Of a stretch of DNA of 64,000 nucleotides, positions 47,033 to 58,389 are shown one piece after another. Position 1 is the first letter of the stretch. Each line of letters begins with the position of its first letter. Source of the stretch: Rotaria socialis (lineage: Eukaryota; Rotifera; Eurotatoria; Philodinida; Philodinidae). Under the pieces are notes generated by a model. It saw nothing but the letters and a program-made list of their open reading frames with translations, made no database searches and was not told the DNA's origin. The translations under genes were made by a program, and so were the position numbers. The DNA lies in contig CAJNYU010000096.1 in NCBI GenBank assembly GCA_905331475.1, positions 62,001 to 126,000 on the forward strand, read 5' to 3'.

Positions 47033-48835
47033 ATGAGCAGAACAAATCCCAACCCAACCATTACAACATCAACAGTATCATTAAATGCCATACAGCCAAG
47101 ACGTCGTACGGCTCAAAATTATTTGGTTATCTGGGTAGATGGGAACATTGACAAGAACAGCGAAGACTGCCGGAATACGCTGGCACAATTGCGCGCAGTG
47201 GTAAGTGAAGTGAAACTGTGCACGACACCTGAATACTGTGTCGAGTTCCTCAATGAAATGGATGAGGGGAAAGCTTTCATCATCTCATCTGGTGCTTTAG
47301 GACAAAGTTTTGTAAATAACATTCACGGTATGTCTAAAGTGAATGCCATTTATATTTTTTGTGGCAACAAGGCGCGCCATGAGCTGTGGGCAAAAGAATG
47401 GCAAAAGATTCGAGGTGTTTTCACCTCAATCAAACCAATATGTGAATCGCTCAAAGAGGTCGCCCATGAGTGCGATCATAATTCAATTCCGATGAACTTC
47501 GTTCCGAAGCGATGCACTCCAGATGCAGCATTCAACGAGCAAAAGCTTAATCAGTTACCACCAGCTTACATGTACTCGGTGGTTTTCAAGGATATTCTAT
47601 TAGAAATCGATGATGATGACACTAAATCTATGAACACCTTGGTGAAATTTTGTCAACAACAAAATATTCCTGACGCAGAAATAAATGAATTTAAGCGTAA
47701 ATACCATCAGAAATCATCGGTCTGGTGGTATACATGTGGAAATTTTCTCTATTGTATGCTTAATCGTGGGTTACGTTCCCTTGATCTAGAGGTAATGACA
47801 AAATTAGGTTTTTTTATTCGACATCTACATCGTCAACTGGAACAGTTGCACCAAAAACAGTTGGTAAATTTCCAGCAAATATTTACCGTTTATCATGGTC
47901 AGGGGCTCAGTCAACAAGACTTTCAGAATCTAGTTGATATGAAAGATGGTCTGCTTCCGTTCAATAATTTCCTATCAACTAATATGAAAAAAAACGTGGC
48001 ATTGAAAATTGTTGAACTTGCTATGCAAGAAAATCCATATACTGTTGGTGTTATTTTTATTATGACAATAGATCCAAGTAAAATATCAACTTCAAGCACT
48101 CCATTTGCAATGATCGATGAGTGTAGCGCTTCTCCAGAAAAAAAACAAATACTTTTTACGATGCACACCGTTTTTCGTGTCGTTGAAATTAAACAGACGC
48201 CTAAAAATAGTCGTCTTTGGGAAGTACAATTGGCTATTACTGATGAGAGGGATTCGCAGCTTTCTGCACTTACCAATCGTACCAAAGAGGAAATTCAAGG
48301 CTCTAATAGATGGCAACGAATGTGTAAATTGATGCTCAAAGTGGGACATTTCGATCAAGCTGAAAAACGTTACAGCGAATTACTCGAGAATTTTGCCAAT
48401 GGCAGTGATAGAGCACATATCTATCACCAACTTGGATGGTTGAAAAACGATCAAGGTAAATACGAAAAAGCAGTTAAGTTCTACAAAAAGCATCTTCGAA
48501 TCAAGCGGAAAACTCTTTCAGAAGATGATGCTTCTTTGGCTAATACTTATAACAGCATTGCTGGAGTGTATGACAACATGGAAGAATATTCTAAAGCACT
48601 TGAATTTTACCAAAAATCACTGAAAATAAGTGAAAAGACTATGCCTCCGAATCATCCCGATCTGGCTACTTCTTACAGCAACATCGGTCTAGTGTATAAA
48701 AAGATGGATAAATACTCGAAAGCACTTTCCTATCTAGAAAAGGCGCTGATTATTTTACGAAAGTCACTTCCTTCCACACATCCTAGTATCAAGAACACGA
48801 TGGCTGGTATAGAAGAAGTGAAAAAGAAGTTGTAA
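47033..48835 (+). CDS. ART-TPR protein, probably catalytically inactive ADP-ribosyltransferase
   Basis: This intronless gene has 600 residues. Residues about 28-155 form a Rossmann-like alpha/beta domain with YLVIWVDGNI, FIISSGALGQSFV and AIYIFCGNKARHE. Residues about 280-400 form an R-S-E type ADP-ribosyltransferase domain, and residues about 430-595 hold kinesin-light-chain-type TPRs (KYEKAVKFYKKHL, EYSKALEFYQKSL, KYSKALSYLEKAL). This architecture is, to my knowledge, a large bdelloid rotifer family. Key residues are changed: the first-strand Arg is His 288 (YHGQG), the S-T-S motif is S-T-N (315-317), and the ExE glutamate is Gln 372 (EKKQ). NAD transfer is therefore unlikely, and the protein may act as a scaffold. 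The reading frame is intact, so it is not an obvious pseudogene. The unusual lack of introns could mean retroposition. Confidence 0.85.
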   Translation: MSRTNPNPTITTSTVSLNAIQPRRRTAQNYLVIWVDGNIDKNSEDCRNTLAQLRAVVSEVKLCTTPEYCVEFLNEMDEGKAFIISSGALGQSFVNNIHGMSKVNAIYIFCGNKARHELWAKEWQKIRGVFTSIKPICESLKEVAHECDHNSIPMNFVPKRCTPDAAFNEQKLNQLPPAYMYSVVFKDILLEIDDDDTKSMNTLVKFCQQQNIPDAEINEFKRKYHQKSSVWWYTCGNFLYCMLNRGLRSLDLEVMTKLGFFIRHLHRQLEQLHQKQLVNFQQIFTVYHGQGLSQQDFQNLVDMKDGLLPFNNFLSTNMKKNVALKIVELAMQENPYTVGVIFIMTIDPSKISTSSTPFAMIDECSASPEKKQILFTMHTVFRVVEIKQTPKNSRLWEVQLAITDERDSQLSALTNRTKEEIQGSNRWQRMCKLMLKVGHFDQAEKRYSELLENFANGSDRAHIYHQLGWLKNDQGKYEKAVKFYKKHLRIKRKTLSEDDASLANTYNSIAGVYDNMEEYSKALEFYQKSLKISEKTMPPNHPDLATSYSNIGLVYKKMDKYSKALSYLEKALIILRKSLPSTHPSIKNTMAGIEEVKKKL

Positions 48836-49253
48836 ATGTTTATTTCTCTAGTATTCGTTTAATTAAATAGTTTGAATGATTATTAATTAATATTCACTAG
48901 TCGTGCGCGCGACCAAGAAGAGTCCCCCATGGTCATGAAACGGGTACACATAGAGTGGACCACGCCAGACTGGTAGGGCAATGTACACAAGGTATGATGT
49001 ACAAAAACGACGACAGTGGCGTAATGTGCATGAAAAGGCCTTCCTGGTTCTACACTATTTCGCCGTTTCTAGTAGCAATGAATGGCTCTTCTTTTTTTTT
49101 GTATTTTTACTTTAATTGTAATTTCGTCGAATAGTTTTTGTGAACAATCTAAAGAAAACAAATTACGAGTGATTCATTGTTTGAATTTATTTGAAAAGAA
49201 AAGAAAAGAAAAATAATTATAATTGCATTGTAATTTGACATCATTATGATACC
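48836..49253. other. Spacer with a GC-rich patch
   Basis: About 48899-49060 is distinctly GC-richer (CGTGCGCGCGACC, GGACCACGCCAGACTGG) than the surrounding DNA but has no long open frame. It may be a fragment of another repeat. AAAAG words occur near 49195-49212. Confidence 0.4.
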
Positions 49254-49756
49254 GAGTAGCTGTCTAATTCGAGTTCGAATATAAATGGAGAAAATAAAAA
49301 GTTAAACTAAAACTAAATTTATTCCTAGATTTAGTTTTAGTTTAACTTTCCGATATATGCGACATATGAATACATAAATACCCTTAACCCGCACTCATAT
49401 TTGAGCATTCCTCCATGGCTATCACCGACAACCACATTTGAAGTATCCCGGATATCTCCTCTATGCACCCCTTCCGGGTACCCTTCACCCACACTCACAT
49501 TTGAAGTATCCCGGATACCCGCGCACCCATTTCGGGTACCCTTCACCCACATCCACATTTGAAGTATCCCGGATACCAATGCACCCCTTTCGGGTACCCT
49601 TCACCCACACCCACAGTTACCCCTTAGTCGCCCGCAACTCACACCCACTCCATCTTAAACTAAATATAAAACTAAGTCTATTTCTATCACTTATTTTAGA
49701 TTTGATACCATGCAGTTGGGTGTCCATTTATATTCGAATTCGAACTAGGCATCTCG
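49254..49756 (+). mobile_element. Minisatellite-carrying TIR element, full copy
   Basis: Terminal inverted repeats of about 35 bases lie at 49254-49289 and 49723-49756 (inner word CCATTTATATTCGAA). Just inside the left end is a perfect 20-base inverted pair (49299-49318 and 49329-49348), AAACTAAAACTAAAT against its complement, able to form a hairpin. The centre (49435-49615) is a minisatellite. A second, inverted and truncated copy occupies 1-261. No protein is encoded. Confidence 0.7.
49435..49615 (+). repeat. ~60-base minisatellite, three units
   Basis: The units are 49435-49497, 49498-49555 and 49556-49615. Each begins CATTTGAAGTATCCCGGATA and contains TTTCGGGTACCCTTCACCC. They are strongly C-rich on this strand, in contrast to the AT-rich host DNA. 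Degraded units flank them (ATTTGAGCATTCC at about 49399). Confidence 0.85.
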
Positions 49757-52640
49757 TGAGCAATTTCTCGACTCTTGTCAGAAATGAAACAAAATAAAAT
49801 TATTATGCTAATGCAGAATATTCACAATAAGGTCATGTTCAATACCTTACCAATGAAATACTGTAATTTATGGACTATATAGTTCTCATATTTAGGTATA
49901 GCAAGGAAAAATTGTGTATTGCTGTTCAGATCATGATTTGTAAATATCTAATGCTAAAAGAATACAATCGCTACTTTGGTACCAAAGTAGTTTTAAAACA
50001 GTTTCCATTATGAAAGTTTATGAAAATACTTCAGGCTGAAAAGTTCAATATGTGCAATAGAATAATTTGGATAGATTAATGTTGCTGAATTAAAATCAAT
50101 GAAATGATTCTTCGACGTATTATATTGTAATTGATGATAGGATATAAATAACATGAACGAAACTCGTTAAACCGACAATATAAAATGCGTTGTTTTCATA
50201 TTTTCACTGAACTTCATTTTTTCGAATGAAAAATTTCTCAAACTCTCATAAACGAATAATATAAATTTATATTCATACAAGAAAATGACATTAATGATTA
50301 TCAACAACAGATTTTTAAACACAAGCAATCGTTAAAGAAAAGAGAACACGATTGTAAAACACAATGAATCACATAGACGAATAACTTTAACTTAATACAA
50401 AAATAAAGAATTTTCTTTCAATAAAACCATGTTTGCATCTATTTTTATAATTATTTATACTGGTAGAACAAGAATGAGTTTGAAACACTGAAAGATCTCC
50501 TTAGAGAAAATTTTATGCACACTTCGTGATTTGGTTTATTGTTATCGATCTCTAACCTCTTTCGTGGATGAACTATTTTTATTATTACTGTGGACAAAAC
50601 ATTGAGCGAGACATTTTAAATTACTTTACCTGTCCAACTGTATGTCTTCTTAGTCGACACTACGAAAGGATCAATGGATCATGAGGTGCTCAGCATAACT
50701 TTATTGTTATTCACTGCTGATTCGTATATACAATGAACGACCAGGTTGGAATATAAGACTACTCATCATAAAATAAGTATCACACCTCTACTTCTTTTTC
50801 GCGCTAATAAAATTGAACAGACTCTTTCATGAAATTCTATATGTTTAGGTCGACATTTATATTCTATTGATGCAAACAATTGAAAAAAATATAAATAAAA
50901 AGCAGAGGGCATGCTGCTAGTTGAATTTACAGTGTTGTTCAATTATGTTTGATTTTGGCGCACAAAACAAAAAAACTATCAATAGAACTTCCATTTATCA
51001 ACTATGTAATCTTATTTTACGACAATGATGTCAACTTCCACGTGAACACATCGTCAATGTAACACTTGTTGATTTCGTTTGAATATTATATACTTTTCCT
51101 CAAGGCATATAATTACATATACAGCATGTCTTGAGCAAATCCAGTGATATGAAATTATTTTATATTCAAAAACTAATTTGTTTTCTTTAAAGATAATATC
51201 CTACCGAGATTTCAAGAATGGTTTATGTAAGAATTACAAGGTAAAAAAGAGCACACTTCATAATTTCTAATTTAATTACAATGCAAATACATTTAATGAT
51301 TTATTATTTTAAGAAAATCTTAAAATGAAGTGCTCTAATCCAATCTGTAAATTTTATGGAGAAAAATTCAATTCAACGATAGGACATGACCAACACAGAC
51401 AAAAAAGCCTGCACTTTGTTTACTGCAAGAAACTAGTTAAACGAAAAAATAGAAAATGAATATAATTTCAACTGAGTTGTATAAGTTGAACGCATCGTTT
51501 TCTTAATCGACTGCCAAAAAAAAGGGATTCTTGCTGGTGAAATTCAAACATTAGAAAACGAGCTTTCACAAAAAAATGAGTAATTTAGATTCTTTGCTCC
51601 TAGATAATAATTTTAAATTTATTCACACAACAAATAGGAGAACATTCTTTATTACTTCATTTAGATCGCAGCATTGGTAGCTAATCATTTAATTGTGTTC
51701 AATGTCAGTGGTAACAAGGCGACAACGATAGCAGAGTAATGTTTTCTTCGTTGACAGAACGTATTCATAATCTCGAAAAACTAACAACTCCCTAATTCGC
51801 CGAGCATCAACATTTTGCGCCATACTTATTTTAGAATTTCTAGCATATGAAATAGATAGAAACGATAAAATATCATATATTTGAGAACAATTGAATCCCA
51901 GAGTCGATTTGAAGAGCGACAACTGGTCTGTGTTTCAGAATATGTCGCGAATGAAAGCAACGGTTTCATTTTATATGAATTTACAATAAATGAATAGACA
52001 CAATTTTCATAGTATCGCTTGATACTTTTTCTATGACGAATGAATTAGATTATATTCGTGTAGTGTAATTAATAAATCGTAACTCTAATTTATCATAGAA
52101 ACCTCACAGACACGAACGTGTTACGAGAATAGTTGAAAATTTTTAATTTGGACAAGATATAAAAACAGTAACGAAGCAATACCAGAACAGAAAAGACAAA
52201 CATACATTAATTTATTCACTTCCATTTTATTCATCACCAATTGTCTACAATATACGATCTCGGTTTTACTTAAATGAGCACGGAAACACTCGACGTACAA
52301 CACACGCATGTCACTGTTTTATTAAATCACGGTTGATTTTGATAACATGCCTAAGGCATCGTTACCAGACTCATTTGACCTCAATCCTAGATTGAGATGT
52401 GGCCCACACATCCACATCTGCACGAAGTTCCATTGCTGAGATCACCGCATCGCATGAAAAGCAGAATGTGATTATGAATACTAGCGACATCCAACATAAT
52501 GTAGTACCCTTTTTCTTAATGGATACTTATTCTTCACTTATAAGTTATAATATCCTGTTGCAGCAGATGAAGTCAATGACTCGACTTTTACAAATCGATT
52601 TCTAAAAAAAGAAAAGAACAATTATCTTTCTATCTAAATA
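49757..52640. other. Gene-poor region before the JmjC-LANCL-FUT8 train
   Basis: About 2.9 kb of AT-rich DNA with no credible gene. The last few hundred bases should hold the promoter of the gene train starting at 52641. A small palindrome TCAATCCTAGATTGA lies at about 52381-52395. Confidence 0.4.
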
Positions 52641-54420
52641 ATGTGTAATCATCAACAATTATTTATCACTTATTTATATGTCGTCCTTTCGTTTTTTGTA
52701 CATTTATCTGCATCTCGACACCCAGGTCATCTGAAACCATTTGGCTCATCTGGTCCATTTCGACAAATCGATGAATTGACAGATACATTTCCTGATCCAA
52801 TAGCATTCTTCGATCAATATGTTTCCAAGTTACGTCCTGTCATATTTCGTCAAGCTATTAAAAATGATCCTCATCTATCATTGTGGAATAAAGATGAAAA
52901 TTTAAAAGAAATATTTTTAAACAATAATGAAATAGTTCATATTGAAACAAGTAAAAAAGAAAGTCGACAACAAGATATTTTAAGTATGACAATGACAGAA
53001 TTTCTAACACGATATCAAAATGAAGAACTCTATCTTGTTGAAGAAGTACCAAATATATTAAGGTTAAATTTGAAAGAAAATAATTCGATTAAAATAATAT
53101 CACATCTTTTGCATATCTTAGACCTTATTTTACTCTCCCGACGTGTCTTCAATGTAAACCAGCCCTAGAAACATTCCAAGTTGCTGTAAGTTTACTTTAA
53201 TTAAGCACACAAAAATGATTACTAATTTATTCTACTTGCAGATGTTGTGGTTTAGGTAAGAACGACCCATCAGTTGGTTTCATCTATTTTAAATTTATAC
53301 TCTTTTAAAGCTCAGGCAATACATCATCTGTTGTACATACCGATGACTATGATAATATTAATTGCGTTTTACAAGGTGATAAGCAATTTATTCTGGTCGA
53401 TCCATATATATTCAAAGAAGTTGCTTCTGAGGTTTGTTTTCGAGATGTGAAAGAATTCTTTCAAGCATTCGTAATTTAGATTATTGACAACTATTCTGGT
53501 TCGTACTCATCGATGGATGTCGATCAGTAAGATTATTCTTATGAATAAATCATTTCAGTACTCTTTCATTTAGAGTTGACTATAACAAATATCGTTCACT
53601 TAACAATGATACACTGTATTATTATCAAGTTAATTTAAGCAAAGGCGATTGTTTATTTATTCCGTATGTATGGATCCATCAAGTTCGATCAAAGAATCGT
53701 AATATAGCTGTCAACTATTGGCTTGATCATGAACGCGTTAAAAGAGCGATTGTTGATAATAATACTTGTCAATTAACAAGTAAATCGGATTTCGTAAGAC
53801 TTGATACATTACAATGGCCAAACCAAGAAACACCCAATATTGAATATTTAAGAAATTTTATGCTTGATCTTGTTGATGAAGAATTTCGAAATTTTAAAGA
53901 ATGGACAAGAGAATTTTCAAAAGTAAATAAACAATTGTTTTTGAAAATTAACACTTCTTGTTTTTCCTTATTCTTTTTTGAGAATTTAAATTTTGATCTT
54001 CGATCAGATGTTGAAACGATTACACTTTTCGCTGAAGTAATTTTATCGTTTCTTTGAATTAAAAGGAAACGATAGATAAACTATTTGTGTTTAGTTCTTT
54101 AATGTGATTGATGTAAACGAAAATGGTTTTGTTACTACGAATGAAATCGATTATATTTTTGATAACGATGTAAAACAATATTCTATCTGTAATAAAAATT
54201 AACTTTTTTTTCCAAATTTTAGAAAATAACAGAAGCTTATGAAATTCTTCAAGATATTTTGGATATTGTTGACAGGAAATTAGAAAAAAGCCAACGAACA
54301 ACGAACACATCTATAGGCAATAGTGATGAAGATGATATGTTTAGTGATGATCATAGTATTAATGGGACATTGTCCGGTGATGAAACTGAAGATGAAGATA
54401 ATGAACATGACGAATTATAG
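52641..54420 (+). CDS. Secretory JmjC (cupin-8) hydroxylase-like protein with EF-hand, paralogue 1
   Basis: There are nine exons: 52641-53062, 53122-53185, 53242-53255, 53311-53431, 53480-53526, 53574-53922, 53983-54036, 54095-54169 and 54223-54420. They give 447 residues. A signal peptide (about 1-26) precedes HPGHLKPFGSSGP. The JmjC barrel has an intact 2-His-1-carboxylate iron site: VHTDD (His 176, Asp 178) and WIHQ (His 258). A C-terminal EF-hand loop (DVNENGFVTTNE) and a strongly acidic tail follow. Family members are Fe(II)/2-oxoglutarate oxygenases, often protein hydroxylases; the substrate is unknown, and the lumen of the secretory pathway is the likely site. Exon 3 is only 14 bases. 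No acceptor-like site precedes the ATG, in contrast to the three genes that follow. Confidence 0.85.
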
Positions 54421-54519
54421 CCGAAATTTATTTATGGCGCTTAGATATATAATTTTATTTTAGCTTCGCTTTTACTTTATAACTGTGAATTCAGTTTCCT
54501 GTTACAGTTTTAGAAAAAT

Positions 54520-54543
54520 CTCATTTTTTTTAAATGGTTTTAG
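54520..54543 (+). promoter_or_regulatory. Probable trans-splice acceptor of JmjC paralogue 2
   Basis: A T-rich tract ending GGTTTTAG abuts the ATG at 54544 directly. The previous gene stops only 123 bases upstream. Confidence 0.5.
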
Positions 54544-56400
54544 ATGAATACATTAACTGTGATACTATTGGTGACTATAAATCACTTAGCATATGCTACA
54601 AATCAAAATCCTGGTCATTTAAAACCATTTGGTTCCGTAGGATCTTTACTTAACATCAGCGAATTGTATAACGAATTTCCAACAGTAGTAGAATTTTTCA
54701 CAAATTATCTTCCAAAATCAGAACCCATCGTTTCTCGTCAAGTCCTAATTAATGACAAGGATTATTCTGTATGGCAAACAGATGAAAAACTTGAAAACAA
54801 TGTTTACGGCTTATCAACTTTGAATATTAAAGTTGAAACATTCAAATCAAAACAACGAAAAAAAGTTCAAATGACATTTGGTGAATTTTTAGATCGATAT
54901 GGAAAAGAACCATTATTGTTTGTTAATCCCGTACCGACAATTCTTCAGTAAGAAACTTGGAAATGTCTATCAATCTTTCTGTTGACATGTGTCATCACAT
55001 GTTGTATGGCTCTTTATCTTATTAATTATAGTCTGAGGATATATACGAGAAAAGATACGAAGGATGAAAGACATATACCTTTATGTCGTCATAAAAAAAA
55101 TTCGACAGAACTGAAAAGTTGAATTACGTATTTTCAAGGTTTGTATTATTTTGTAGAAAATATCTTGTTGTTCCAAAACCATTACAATGTGATGTCGTAA
55201 TTGAAAATTTTCAATCAACAGTATGAATTTTTCTGGTGACTAAAAATTATTGTAATAAAAATAATATTCCTATAGATTCTACTCATTAATGGTATGAATG
55301 CATCACCACTAATGATCGGTGAAGATCATGATCGATTTCATTGTATCATTCGTGGCCATAAACGTATTGTTCTTGTTAATACATTTAAATATCCTGATGT
55401 TCGCAAAGTAAGAACAAAAATATCGATTCGAATTCATCATTGCCGTTAAAAATTAAATCTTATGATTTGTTTTTCATAGACGATTCTACCAGAGAAACGA
55501 GGACATCGTGGACCATCGATTAATCCAGACAAGTAGATTACTTGTTTCTTTAATGCCTATGAAAATGGCCGATTTTTATAGAGTTGATCTCGATCAATTT
55601 CCCGCATTTGCAAATATCGACTATCACGTAGTTGATCTAAAATCAGGTGATTGTTTATTTATTCCAAATTCTTGGCTGTTTCAAGAGCGTACACTAAAAA
55701 ATACAATATCAGTTATCTATAATATTAAACATCATCAAGCATTGCATTTGAATGTCGATCAATTGAATACTTGCTCAAACTATGATCCAACATTTACACT
55801 TGATCAAGTTGTTTGGCCGGCTGAACCTCAAACTTTTGGGTAGACGAAAACTAGAAATTCATTTTTTTTACTATCGTTTTTTCTTTAGGGAAGTAATAAT
55901 GAATCTGATTAATTCAAAAGTGCAAGATTTCGACAAATGGCAAGATGCATTTTCTAAAGTAATAGAATAGTTTTTCATGTGTGATAATTTTATTGATATT
56001 GTTTACTCTAGCATTTATCGTTCGATTTGGCATCGGATTCAACAGGATCAGCTCTGTTCGAAGAGGTCTTTGAATTAAAATTATAATACCCTTTAAAAAA
56101 TGCCTATGCTTTCATTTCTTTAGTTTTTTGATAGTATTGATATCGATAGTGATGGTCAAATAACATCTGCTGAAGTTGGTCAAATACAAGGAATGGTAAG
56201 AAGAAGAGAAGAAAAACAACCGTTCAGTTTTTTTAAATGTAAATTTGAATTTTTAGCATCAACATCATATCACTGATATACTCTTTGAAATAACAAAACT
56301 TATACATAGTAGACAAACAGCAAATGCATCTACGCCTGTTGATTCCAATGATACGCAATCAACTGAAGATGACGATGAAGCTGATAAATCTGATTTATAA
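54544..56400 (+). CDS. Secretory JmjC-like pseudoenzyme with EF-hand, paralogue 2
   Basis: There are nine exons: 54544-54947, 55157-55220, 55276-55407, 55480-55532, 55582-55839, 55889-55958, 56012-56065, 56124-56195 and 56257-56400. They give 416 residues. It is collinear with paralogue 1, with the same NPGHLKPFGSVG start after a signal peptide and the same VPTILQ and FIPNSW blocks. The iron site is gone: the H-x-D positions are Ile 170 and Glu 172 (MIGED), and the distal His is Phe 251 (WLFQ). Catalysis by the usual mechanism is not possible. The EF-hand is the better of the pair, with a canonical loop DIDSDGQITSAE, and the tail is acidic. The frame is intact throughout, so the protein is probably expressed with a binding or regulatory role. 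Intron 1 (209 bases) is longer than the rest. Confidence 0.85.
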
Positions 56401-56507
56401 TTCTTTTTTTTTATAACTGAAACTAATTTCGAATCTCAAACACATCTACTGTGATTAAATTTTTACTACCAACTCTTTTTTTCTCCATTAAACAGTAGCT
56501 CATTGAC

Positions 56508-56520
56508 AGTCTTTCATTAG
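56508..56520 (+). promoter_or_regulatory. Probable trans-splice acceptor of LANCL
   Basis: CAGTCTTTCATTAG ends 6 bases before the ATG at 56527. The preceding gene stops 126 bases upstream of that ATG. Confidence 0.45.
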
Positions 56521-56526
56521 ATTTTT

Positions 56527-58219
56527 ATGTCTGATCGTTATTTTGAAAATCATTATACTGATTATAATGGCGAAACTTATCTTACTTCAAATAATCAAGT
56601 GCGTTATTCTATTTTGTTGATGTACGTTAATTCATTGAAACGATTTTTTATTGTCTAGTTAATTCCAGAAATCTATTCAAATGTAACTCATTGGATTGAA
56701 CATTATATACGTAAACTTGAACGACATATTGATACAATAGATCGATCTGATGGATCTGTCTATACTGGCAGTGCTGGTATCAACGTTCTGTTTATAATTT
56801 ATATCTTTCATTACGAAATTTATGATAGGTATTGCATTGCTTTATTTACATCTCGCAATACTCTTTCCATCGGAGAAAGATAATTATAAATCTAAAGCAA
56901 AGATGTTGATTGATTCAGCTTTACAACAAGTTAATGGTAAGATTTCGATATGTGTAGTTTAAATTCAAAACATTATATAAAATTCAGGTAAACGAATTTC
57001 ATTTTTGACTGGTGATCCTGGACCATTGGCCATTGCAGCAGTGATTTATAATGATTTAAACGATGAAAGAATGGTGAATAAATGTATAGACAAGTAATTG
57101 ACTTCCTACTTTTGCTTTGATTTTCACTGTGAACATGATTTTAGAATTATATCGATGAAAGATGATGCAGCCAGTGATTCAAAGCCAGATGAATTTCTTT
57201 ATGGACGTACGGGTTATCTGTATTCATTAATATTTGTTCGGAGAAAAATTCGTAGTGATATAATTGATAATCGAATTGTTACAGAAGTAAATAAATTATT
57301 CAATCAATCAGTCTCAAACCCTTGATTTTTGTATTAATAGGTATTTGAATCAATCATTAAATCAGGTGAAAAATATGCTAATGAAACACGTTCGCGATCT
57401 CCATTAATGTATCAATGGCATGATAAAGAATACATGGGAGCAGCACATGGTGTTTCCGGAATTATATATCTATTGCTCAATGTACGAAAAAGCAAAATTT
57501 TCGTGTAGAGATTATCAAACTACTTGTTAGAATTTATTGACAGGTAGCCCAAGATGATTTGTGCTCGAATCTTCGTCCATATGTTCAGTCGCATTTACTA
57601 CCGACTATTGAATTTCTTACAACGAAACGACTGCCAAGTGGAAATTATCTATCATCTAGTGATAGTACAACGGATAGACTTGTTCAATGGTGTCATGGAG
57701 CAACTGGATTCGTTTTTTTATTTGTTCGAACCTATGAAGTAACAGTGAAATTGCAAGCCTGTTGATTGGATTTCGTTCATATGTTTTAGACAACAGGCAA
57801 TAGATCCTATTTAGATCTTGCTACAACGGCTGGTGATGTTGTTTGGCAGCGAGGACTACTAAGAAAAGGCTATGGACTTTGTCATGGGATTGCTGGCAAC
57901 GCTTATGTTTTTCTTGATTTATATCGTGCAACAAATAATACGAAATGGCTTCATCGAGCAATTAAAGTTTGTTGTTTTTAATACGAATAGCGTCAGTTTT
58001 AACATTATATTTTTCTAGTTCTCTGAACATTGTTTGGACTATGGCAAACATGATATTTCAAGAACACCTGATCATCCATATTCATTGTTCGAAGGTTATT
58101 ATAACAATTTTACTAAATATAAAATAGAATCATGATGTTTTTTAGGTCTGTCCGGCACAATTTATTTTATGGCTGATATTATGAATCCAAAGCATGCACG
58201 TTTTCCAACATTGATATGA
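56527..58219 (+). CDS. LANCL: LanC-like protein
   Basis: There are ten exons: 56527-56598, 56659-56776, 56829-56936, 56988-57093, 57145-57286, 57341-57481, 57544-57738, 57790-57966, 58019-58094 and 58146-58219. They give 402 residues (human LANCL1, 399). The alpha-toroid repeats show [72 protein letters not shown] and [15 protein letters not shown]. The zinc ligands are present (Cys 279, Cys 325, His 326). Animal LANCL proteins bind glutathione and add it to dehydro-amino acids formed in damaged phosphoproteins. There is no signal peptide, so it is cytosolic or membrane-peripheral. I cannot tell which of LANCL1-3 is closest. It is the third gene of a tight plus-strand train. Confidence 0.92.
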
Positions 58220-58363
58220 GTCAGACAATGAATGAGTGTCAGTGCCCATTTTTAACGCTTATAATTCAGTTAGTAAACTTTTCCTTTTTCTGTCACTGAT
58301 TCTTAAAAAGAATGTTTCTTGCGACCTATTATTCTTGTGTAAACGATATTCATAGGAAGTACG

Positions 58364-58382
58364 ATTTTTCAATAAATTTTAG
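58364..58382 (+). promoter_or_regulatory. Probable trans-splice acceptor of FUT8
   Basis: TTTTTCAATAAATTTTAG ends 7 bases before the ATG at 58390. The LANCL stop is 170 bases upstream of the ATG. Confidence 0.45.
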
Positions 58383-58389
58383 ATTGATC

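Noticed and set aside
49337-49797. Pro/His-rich frames across the minisatellite
   Set aside because: Produced by the 60-base repeat on both strands; no start context or conserved motif.
58312-58389. Upstream in-frame ATG of FUT8 adding 26 residues
   Set aside because: It lies before the TTTTAG acceptor, adds a non-family sequence ahead of the membrane anchor, and overshoots the usual short cytosolic tail.
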